DNA from: Serinus canaria
Lineage: Eukaryota > Chordata > Aves > Passeriformes > Fringillidae
Length of the DNA stretch: 64,000 bases
Reading direction: 5' to 3'
NCBI RefSeq assembly: GCF_022539315.1
Contig: NC_066315.1
Span: 48,093,174 to 48,157,173, forward strand
Shown here piece after piece: positions 54,829 through 64,000 of this stretch. The notes beneath the pieces are model-generated. The model was not told where the DNA came from. It saw nothing but the letters and a program-made list of their open reading frames with translations, and did not search any database. Every line of letters begins with the position of its first letter. Positions within the stretch are counted from its first letter, which is position 1. A program made the position numbers and the translations under genes.

Positions 54829-56429
54829 CCTGTACAAGGGATTCTGGGAGGAGAACAGACAAAGAATTCAGCAGCTTCATTCTGGCAAGGTAAAGTACCA
54901 GGACTGACTGTTGTTCAATTTGTTTTCAATATCAAATGGGCTGACGGAGAAAGGATAAGGATGGGACAGCTTTGTATTTTAGATGGACACCTCCTTATTG
55001 GCATGGTTCAGTGGTTGGATTCTGAGGATTTATTTTAATGCCAGTCCAAACTATATTTTGTGAGTCCGAAACTTAAAATTTTCAGTTGCATACACATTTG
55101 CAATTAGAGTAAGACAGTTCTGTGTGGGCTGAAAAAACTACTTATTTTCATTGGTATATTAATTAGTATACTTAGTTATATTACTGATTTTCAGGTGTAG
55201 TCTTTTTTTGTGAAGCATACAACTTGCAAAATGGAATCTGTATTTAACCCCATATAATCAGAGAAATTTAGGTTTTCAGGGTGACACTTTATGTATGCTT
55301 CTTTTAAAAGAGATCTTTTGTATTGCTGAGTTGTGTGGAGGTTTTCTGTAAATGTGAAGATTTCCTAGGTGTGTGTTAGCAAGCCATAATACCAGTGCTG
55401 CTTTTGGGCAGCCTCAAAGGCCTCCACAAACTTGAGCTCTTGTTTATTTATTAGGAGTGAGTGCCTTGATGCCTTAGTGAATGACACTTTAAAAGCACAG
55501 ACAACCTGAATTTCCTCCTGGAAAGAGTGCTGCAGAACAGGATGCAGAACAACTGGGATCTAGAATGCACTCATGCCCTGTCTGTTGATCTGATGTTGGT
55601 GTGGTTCCAGTGTGGGGGAAAGTCCTGGTGTGAGGTCTGGAGGTCAGGAGCTGCTGCCATCCTGCAGAGAAATGAGAGAGGCTTCGGGAGCACAGAGCAG
55701 CAGAGAAGTTTAAGTTAGAGCAAAGCCCTGCTAGACATCACTGTCCTCTCCTGCAGCTGTGGTCCCCAGTGGCATTGGGTCAAGGTTCCTCTTTCCATCC
55801 TTGTTTTTGCCATGTCCAAATTTGAAGCCTCCATTACCAGGAACACAGAGCATAACAAAGCAGGTAAAGCATGTGTTCAAAGCTCTTCACAAACATTAAC
55901 TAATTAGGCCTCAGCAAGTCCTTATGAGGCAGGTATTTCTTCCAGCTGAGTGTTTGTGTCTGCAATCAAGAAAATGCTAGACTTAATCCTCCTGTCAATC
56001 AGCCTAATTGATTTAACTGTCTAATTGGGTAGATTCCCTCAAGTAAGTTCTGTTTAAGAAAGGTTAGCCTGGGGAAGACAATTACGGAGGGAGAAAAACA
56101 TTGCAAGAGGAAATCCTCAGCCAAGGAAAGGCAACTGTCAGTGGTGGTTTTAAAAGCAGCTGGGGAGACAGGAGCTATTTTTTCATTGCTGCAAAGTATT
56201 TTCAAAGAGGCTCGAATAACCTAGAATTAAACAGTCAGTCTTTGTAAATGGGTTGGTTTCAAAAGGAGGAATTCAAAGAGAAAATCCCTTGTAGCAGCAA
56301 TGAGTCACAGAACCAAGGAGAGCAGTGAGGCACTGAGGGATGCTACTCTGTGCACAAGTTCCCACTCTCACATCTGCACGTTGTCTAGAGAATGACAGCT
56401 CCCCTCTGCACCTTGCAGGAGGCTGGCAT

Positions 56430-56487
56430 TTTGAAACTAGATGATTTTTAGAGGTCCCTTCTGACCCAAACCATTCTATGATTCTAA
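56430..56487 (+). mobile_element. CR1 LINE 3' tail
   Basis: AACTAGATGATTTTTAGAGG followed by TCCCTTCTGACCCAAACC and ATTCTATGATTCT is the characteristic CR1 3' terminus. Only the last 60 or so bases are clear, and the left boundary could be further upstream. Confidence 0.82.
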
Positions 56488-59400
56488 CAACACTTCTTAC
56501 TGTGGTGCTGTTAGTTAGTGTCTAAATGTGCTGCAGGCCCACATGGGGGTGTGGAGAGGGGAAAAAGTTGCAACTGGGAAACCCTCAGGCTCAAAGAGGT
56601 GTTGTGCAGTGGTCTCCTTTTGTGCTATGGTCTCCTCCAGGCATTTTCTGTGACACTTCAGGGGACTAGAAAGTGTTTTAGGGAGTCACACCTCTATCTT
56701 CTGCCAAGGTAAGATTCCTGCAGCATTCCTTATGGCCACTGGCAAGCCTGATCTTCAAAAGCTTAAGGAAAAGGATCCTGTCCTCAGTTATCAACAATGG
56801 CTTGTGTTGATCAAGGCAGCAGTGGGACTGCTGTCTATGCTGGAATTCATATTTTACCTTCCTTCACTGTCTGTTCCTCATTACAGAGCTGTGTGTAAGC
56901 TACAAACACTTTCCAGATCTGGTCTTTCCTCCTATTTCTCACCAGTCTCATTCCTTTCTGTGTGGTTTCAGCACAAGCAAACCTTTATTGCTGCTGGAGA
57001 AATACTTCTGAGAACTGAGTTTTAGTGGTACTTTATACGAAAATTTTAGCTACTTTTCTTAGATGAGTGCTATAAGGTTTAAGAATAAAGAGGTCTAACA
57101 AAGACTGTTTAAAATACCTTCTGTGGAGCAGCATCCAGAGACTTCCTTTGTTGTGGCAGGGGATGTATAAGTAGAATCTAAAAAGCAGCTTAGAAATGAA
57201 GTAATTAAAAAAAATCCGATGCCATTCTTCAAAATTTCACTACTGAAAGCAATTCTTGCAGAAATCCATAGTGAAAGTAGACAGCAGGTAATTTTTTGCA
57301 AGTGCTGCAGAGAAACCTTCTTCTTGCCTGCACTCCTTCTTGTAATCTGCAAACAGCTTTGAAAGAGATATGGCTGTAGTTTCAAGCTGATAAGGACTGC
57401 AATATGAAATTCATTTCAGATGGAAAGAAAAAATTTGAAAGAGGATGTCTACAATAGGACATGACCCATGAAGCTGTATTAACAGGTGAAAAATGTAGCT
57501 TTGCCTATTGTAACATCAAGAATCTTTATGTCAAAGTAAAATCCAAAAATGTTACTGTGTTTTAAACACAGATGTAGCTTTTGTATTCACCCATTTCTTA
57601 TGAACAAAGGAAGGGTAGTTAAACAAAAATAATTGAATACATTTCCAAAGAAGTTTAAGCTTAAGACAGATAATTTAGATAATGTTCATCAAACATCTGG
57701 TAAACCTGGAAAAAAGTATGTACATATGCAATATCACTCTAGATTTCTAATTAGTGTGGGCTTCAATTTCCAGTGTTTTTCAATAAAATTGGGCCCTTGC
57801 AATTTTAGGAAATTAAAGTGACACTACATTTTGTTACACAACAGTCTTCATGCATATGTACTTATCTCATTTTTTCCAGTGATGCTGACTTGTCCCTGAA
57901 AATATACCACTCACACTACACAACAATTGAGAAGACTTTTCTATTAAAATGATAAAGGTTTACAGTGCTGTGGGGTCTTGAAGTGTCTCTGGAAGTGAAG
58001 AGCCTTTTTGGAAATTCTGTCTTTACTAAAGCAGCTTTGATATTTTAGCAAGAAAACACCTCTCATGATGCAGCTGTATTTAGACAAAGTGACATGCAGA
58101 AGAGAAGCAGGACAAGTATATGCTGGATGTATTCATCCCACATTTGGAGTATTTGTCATAGCCACGGCTGTGTGACCTGCCAGCTGGTCTGTCTGCAGAG
58201 GACACAAAGTGCTCTTCCTAAACTCATGAGGAAAATGAAAGTAGAAAGGACAGGAAAGCAAAAAGAAATGAGAGCAGGAAGAGAGGTGAAGGATTGTTCA
58301 GCTGACAGGAGGATTTTGACCTGTGAGCTAAAGTGCCTTGGGTGACCAATCCTACACATTGGGCTGTACTGCCAGGCTGGGCCCACAGGCTTTTGGTGTA
58401 GGCTGCTCATTCCCAAATTAGACATGTCTGAACTCTTGCCTCCTTCTTGCTCACGTTGTTGTGAGCTCTTTCTATTTGTTGATACTTCAGGTAGCTGGTG
58501 AGTTCACTGGCCTGCTTGATAAGGTCTCTAGTGCCAGGCAGAACATGACTTTTTTCAACACTCTTTAATTTTCCCTCTGATCCATTCAGCTCTTATATAA
58601 AACCTTCAGAACAGGGTACTAAAAGGTACCTTTCTTATCCTTTGCACATGGGCCTTGAGGCATAGGTACTGGGAATTATTTGTTATATGGACATGCTCCG
58701 TTTTCTTCTAAACAGAAGTGTACATGTTCTTCCCAAAGATTCCCATTAACAGCCAATAACCCTTGTATAAATTGTTTCCCACAGGGCTGTCTTCCTTGCC
58801 AGAACTGAAATATTTAATGCATTCCTGCTCCAGGCAGCAGGAGCATGCACACAGAAATCCCACAGTGCTCAGGGAGGTCTTCTCTGGTGAGCATGCCCCA
58901 GGGAACTGCACAACTGCAGCCAAAGCCTGTGAGCAGTATATGGAAAATTACTCATGAACACATGTTAAATCATCCCTTTTAGGCCTCAGTATCATCAAGG
59001 CTTCACAAAAACTTGATGTGACCCTGTTAGACACACTGTGTAGAAGTAAACTGATAGTGAAGGGAAGGTAGGAAAGGGGAGGTGGTGGCCCATCATTGCC
59101 CAGGTCAGCAATCCCAGAGCTGTCGTGGCTTGCTGAGAGTGCAGGGAGCTGCGCAGGGAGCAGGGACAGCTGCTGTGCAATGCAGCACCTTTGGGGTGCT
59201 GGTACTTGTTCCCCACGAGCAGCAGGGCTGCTGTCTGGGGAGGTGCTGGAGGAGGAGCAGGTAAGTGCCAGCCATAGTAGGACCATGGCTTGCTCTCTCA
59301 AAGCCTCTGCAGCTCTGCACATTCACCTGGTCCCAGCAAAACCCACCCTGTGACTCTTCTTAAAGATACCTGTAATGCAGGATTTTTTAATTTGCTCTTA

Positions 59401-59514
59401 TACTGGCTGGGTTTCATTCAATAAGTGCACCAGGGTTTATACCCACCTAATCCATACAGCTCTGTGCACAGCTACAGGCTTCTGATTTTTCCTTCCCCTT
59501 CAAATGTTCCAGTT

Positions 59515-59665
59515 TTATCACGGTTTCTGAGGTAGAGAGCCGTGGCCGGGAAGGCCACCGGGTGGTGCTCTTGGCACAGAAATAGGGAGCCCGGGATAAA
59601 TGCTCTCCACTCGGCATTGAGCTCCGCGCAAAGATTTGGGCTTGGCTGAAGCAAAAATTTACAAA
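59515..59665. promoter_or_regulatory. Isolated CpG-rich patch
   Basis: About nine CpG dinucleotides fall within roughly 150 bp (around GCCGTGGCCGGG, CACCGGG, CCCGGG, CTCGGC, CCGCGC). The surrounding kilobases are nearly CpG-free. It may be a small unmethylated regulatory element or a decayed repeat or exon. Frames across it show no recognisable protein. Confidence 0.35.
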
Positions 59666-61108
59666 TGAACTTCGACACCAACAGCTGTTCCTCTCCAGGA
59701 TGCACAAAAGTTTCCCGATTTTGAAATTAGTCCAGGAAAAACATTTTAAATATAGACATCTTCTTACTATGTCTCCCAAAGTGGAAAAAACCCCACAAGT
59801 TTTGAAATGGGAATCTTCTAGACACCCCCAAAGCAAAGAGTGTGGTCCAGAGCATGGCTCTGATGATGCCTTGGATTGTGCACAAGAGAGGTCTGGGAGA
59901 TCAGTTGTGCTAGCATAGCTTTTGTCTTGTGTACCATAGCTGCCATGGGCAGTGGGTGTGGAAATTTGGTGTTTTTGTTTTAAATCTCCCCAGGGGAAAA
60001 CTGCAAAGATGTCTTCCTTCTGCCTGCTTCCCTGGGAAAGCTCTCTAGTTTTCTGGTCCCAAGGGTCTGCCCTGGGGGAGCTCCCAGCAGGGATGACTCA
60101 GCTGTCCCAACAGCCATTGCTCAGTTACAGCCCTTGGCTGCCTTTGTGGGAGCTGGGCTGACACCTTGAACAAAGGTAGTCTTCTCTACTTTTCCTACTG
60201 AGAGTTCTTTAAGTCTTCCCTGCTGGAAAACTCTACATCCCTTTTTTTTGTTCTGGAATGGCTTCCCATTGCAAACCATGTCTGTAGCAGTCACCATTTG
60301 GCAGCAAATGGCACCCTGTGTTTTTCACAATTTGAAGAGTTGGCTGTTTTGGCCACTGTTTTGCTCTCACCTCCCATTCAGCTTGTCTGTTTTGGAGATG
60401 AAATCCAAGATTCGTGCCCATGGCTGAGATGAGTAGGGCTGTTGTCACTGATGTGCCATCTGACACCGTCGGATGCAAAGAAGATGAACAGGGGACGGTC
60501 TTGTAAGTCATGTCCCCAAGTGACAAATAGATTGAGGGTGGATGGAGATGCTGGAGATAAAATGTGTTATTTTGTTCTCTGTCTTACTGAGCAGTGTGGG
60601 CCGTTTGCTTTCCTCTGAGTCAGAGATGAGGAGTTTTCTTCCTCTGTTACTAAAGCTGACCTCTGCTGCTGGAGCTCAGACACTGGTTCTTGACCAGCCA
60701 TTCCCTAGCAGCTGAAACTGCTGGGATAGGCAGGAGTCAGCTGACATGGGGGCTTGTTGACAGGCAGAGTGTCAGAGCAGGACTTGGGACCTCAGCAACC
60801 ACCTCCCTTTCCTCAGCTATTTTTTTTTCTTTGTTTCCCCCAATGTTTTACTTCTCCTGTTTGGAAATACTGAATTTTTATAGCCCTTTGCTTCTTCAAG
60901 TTCCTCTCAAGTTACTCAGCTTCTTCTCACAGCCTCCAGCACCCTCACAAGAAGGTGAGGCAGAGCAAAACATTTTGAGGTGCTGGTGAGCAAATCTCTC
61001 CCTGCTAGCAGCCCAGTATATGGTCACTACCTTTTTTATTTTGGGCATGACACAAGTGCTGCAACAGCACTGGCCTCTCCAAATTACTGCAGGAAGCAGC
61101 TGCCCCTA

Positions 61109-61199
61109 TATTAAAAAAAAATCACAACAAACAAACAAAAACCAAACTAACCAATCAGTCACCGGTGTTAGTGTTGTAACAGGTGACACTAACAAAACC
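61109..61199. repeat. A/C-rich low-complexity block with an 8-bp inverted repeat
   Basis: A run of A residues and CAAA units is followed by GTTAGTGT ... ACACTAAC at about 61166-61192, separated by an 11-nt loop. Confidence 0.6.
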
Positions 61200-62945
61200 A
61201 AACAAGACACCAGCATGAAACACTAGGCCGTCTGTGTGAAGCCATCCTTTAATGGCTCATCGGTGCTCTTAACTGATGAACAGCCAGAGTCTGACAACAA
61301 ATTTATTTCTTTATTTCCAGAGTGTATTCGGGGAGCCTCAGGCATGCATATTTCCCTTGCAGTGTCCAGTAAAACAGTTACAGCCACCTCTGGCTCCTGA
61401 TTATTTGGGCCATGTCAGGAATTGTGCTGCATTATTTTAGCCCAAGTTTTGGGACCTGATCACCCAAGTAATGGATTCCAGCTGTTCTACTGCTGCTCCA
61501 GGGCAGAACTGAGGGACAGACGGCAGGTCCCTGTCCCACACTGAGTGTTCTTGAATCCAGGGTTTGAGTCTGTGTCAGAAATGGCCTCATTGGGCTTGGC
61601 AGGGTGCACTTTGCAAGCGTGTGTGGATCAGATTTCAAGTCTGTTGAAATAAGTCTGAATTTTTATGATGGATGAAAATCCATTCTCCTTCTTGAGTTAA
61701 ACTGACCATCCTCCAGGGATGTCCTAACAAATGGGCAGGACAGGGAGAAGCAGCAGGTGTTTTCCTTCTGTTATTTGAGGACAAGGCTGAAAAGACAATG
61801 AAGTTGCCTAGAAGGTGTGGTGTGTGTGCTTGCAGTACATCCTTCTTTCACAAGAGGTCTCTCTGTTGTCTTCCGAAGCTCAGGAGAGATGAATTTGCTA
61901 AGAAAATGTTCAGCTATGAGGAAGCCCCTCTGCAGATTATTATTATTTTTTTAAATAATGCTTTGGATCCATAAAATGGTGCCAGACTAGGACAGTGAAA
62001 ATGTGAACACTACTCTGATTTTTTTTTCTTTTCATAGACCATCTCTTCTAACAACATATACCGTTAGAATTGTTAGATTTCAGAATCAAATGGAATTGAA
62101 GTGATCATTCTTGGAAAGAAAATAGGTTATGGGATCTGATAGACCCTCTGCTTCTTACAGGAGTTCAAAATTTTCCAGTTCTTGGGGTTAAGTGTACTGT
62201 TCTGTTGCAACAACGACAGAAACAACAATTAAAAAAAAAAAGTCTTATTCACAGAAACTTGAACTACCAAAATGACAGTGTTGCTGGCTCTGCAGCAGCT
62301 GGAACTTGTTTGAGTTGTAAGCAGTTTCAAATACACTGCTTGCTTTTTCAACACTTCTCTGCCTTGTGCTTTGCTGCTGGCTGTAGCATGTGCCAAAAAG
62401 CAGAACTCAAGACCCCGAGCTATCAACATTTCTGGTGGAAACCCTGCTCTAGAAAGGGGTCTGATGTAGGAATGAAGAAGTCAGAGGCAGGGATTTGTGA
62501 CCTGAGGTGGACCATGGGCTGTAACACTCCTTATAGGCAGTTCTTTTTCTTGTGAACATACTTGTCTCAAACATAAGGGGTAGGCAAGGGGAGATGAAGT
62601 TCTATGAAGGCATCAAGTAAAATGGAAATTTATTATCTTTTTGTTTTCTCACCTGTAGGTGGAAGTTGGAGCCCTTGTTGTGCTGGCAGTATCTGAAGGA
62701 CAGAGTTCTAAGGGCCCTGTGGGACACTGGGAAGTGCTCATGCCCCAGGCCCTGCGTCTGTACTGGGTTTGGCAATGCATTGAGCATTTCTGTACATACA
62801 TGATCTGTGAGCAAGTAGGGGGTCTGCTCCTTTTGTTCACCACTGGAAGGTGGGTTTGATATCCAGCTTTATAGACCATGCATAGCATTCAGTTGTGTAG
62901 GAAGCCAAGGAAGACATTTTGGAGGGAAGCCTTTTGGAAAGATGC

Positions 62946-62967
62946 TTTTTTTTTTTTTTTTTTTTTT
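62946..62967. repeat. T22 homopolymer
   Basis: There are twenty-two consecutive T residues. It could be the reverse-strand tail of an old retrocopy, but the sequence to its left is not recognisable as one. Confidence 0.9.
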
Positions 62968-64000
62968 AATGGAAGTGCATCCAATACTGTAGAGCTTTTG
63001 GCCTTAGTTTAAGAAAGAATTGTGGGAACAAACAAATTTTGTTGCAGTCCATTACCTGGGGCCTGGTTACATCCTTGAAGGACACACAGAGAAACTTCAG
63101 AAGACAAACCAGAGACTCCTGTACTTTCCCAATGTTTATCCCTGCCCCTGTGTTGCAGACATTGCTTTGAGCCAGGTTTCTCCTGTAGTTTGTTTCCAAC
63201 AGAGAAAAACCTGCAGATATTACTGGTTCCTATCACATTTTAAATCTGGGTGGATAGTTAGTGGATACACTGCCTTATTTGTACAAATTTCTCTCTTCCT
63301 TATTTTTTTTTAATGCTAGTTTTATAAATCCCCTGGAAAGAAAACCAAAACATCACACCCTAACAAAATCAAAAAACCCCACTGAAAATATTGAGAGTAA
63401 GAAACTAACTGAAGGAAAAGAATCTCAACACATAGTTATGAAACTTGGATCAGCCATACTCACAAGTTCACAAGAAAAAAAATTCAGGATTGGGTCATTT
63501 ATGTGGGTTAAAAAAGGCTGCCAAGTAGTTTCTGTTAGAGAAACAGCTGATTCCAGAAATGTCTGAATGGGAGCAATCTGTGTTATCCAAGCCTTTTTGG
63601 GTTTGGGACTGCATCTGTCTTGCCATGAATGGAGCATAAATGGCGATATGGTCCTACTTGAAGCTCCAGAAACCCCTAATGTTTATGTAGATTTTAAAAT
63701 TTGAGCTCTGAATTTATCTGCTCACATTTGAAAAGACATCTGAGTTTGCATATCTATTCTACGTATAATATTCTTTCAGCTCTTAAAAAAAATAAAAAAA
63801 TGGGTTTGAAAGGGAATTAAATATAACATTAAAAAGAACCCTTCTGGGTTGTTTCTGGTTTTGCTCTGTCCTATTTGCTAGATAAGCACTTAAATTCTGA
63901 TTGGGTGACTCATAAGGTAAAACTGTAATATGTTATCATGCATACCACTCTGATTATCCTTTATGAGATGGAATGTCACACCTGACAAAGTGTTAAACAT

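Larger units (their letters stand above)
54829..64000. other. Intergenic, no gene recognised
   Basis: Only short frames without recognisable domains were found. The stretch contains a CR1 tail (56430-56487), an isolated CpG-rich patch (59515-59665), an A/C-rich block near 61115-61150, and a T22 tract (62946-62967). From about 58 kb it is somewhat richer in G+C than the sequence before 54 kb. A neighbouring gene may lie beyond the window. Confidence 0.55.

Noticed and set aside
59447..59836. 129-codon minus-strand frame over the CpG patch as an exon
   Set aside because: The translation has no recognisable domain and the plus-strand reading has stops. The CpG content alone does not argue for coding.
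1..64000. CRISPR arrays, operons, phage or other bacterial-type systems
   Set aside because: The window is vertebrate nuclear DNA with spliced genes and LINE/LTR repeats. No array of regular spacers or compact gene cluster is present.

Overview
The window looks like nuclear DNA from a bird, most likely a songbird. It is AT-rich, CpG-poor and intron-containing. It carries several CR1 LINE fragments, which are the dominant avian repeat. It also carries three solitary endogenous-retrovirus LTRs whose sequences resemble those I remember from passerine genomes. The passerine assignment rests on memory of repeat families, not on a search.

One protein-coding gene is supported: DCLK3 (doublecortin-like kinase 3) on the plus strand, in five coding exons at 20838-20898, 33957-35845, 43967-44099, 44999-45166 and 46103-46299. 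All junctions follow GT-AG. Intron phases are 1, 0, 1, 1, and the exons join into one uninterrupted frame of 2448 nt (815 codons plus stop). The product has one N-terminal doublecortin (DCX) domain, a roughly 340-residue Lys/Glu/Arg-rich linker, and a C-terminal CaMK-group Ser/Thr kinase domain with every catalytic motif intact. The first coding exon lies in a CpG island (about 20440-21560) that should be the promoter. The 3' UTR ends near a cluster of AATAAA signals at 46752-46797.

Layout: 1-20.1 kb is intergenic, with an ERVL-type LTR at 7.1-7.8 kb. A CR1 3' end (20.12-20.37 kb) abuts the CpG island. Intron 1 (13.1 kb) has one CR1 and a long hairpin. Intron 2 (8.1 kb) has two CR1 copies, an ERVL-type solo LTR and two long, very short-looped inverted repeats. 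Introns 3 and 4 are each about 0.9 kb. From 46.8 to 64 kb I see no coding exon, only a solo LTR with a perfect 6-bp target duplication, a CR1 tail and an isolated CpG-rich patch near 59.6 kb.

I found no undescribed multi-gene system. The items most worth a second look are the set of near-perfect, short-loop inverted repeats (23.3, 41.5 and 43.5 kb), one of which is a recent-looking inverted duplication inside an LTR. Others are the NAGNAG tandem acceptor before the last DCLK3 exon, a strong-Kozak upstream ORF, a CxxC motif in the fast-evolving linker, and an internal methionine that would separate the kinase from the DCX domain.
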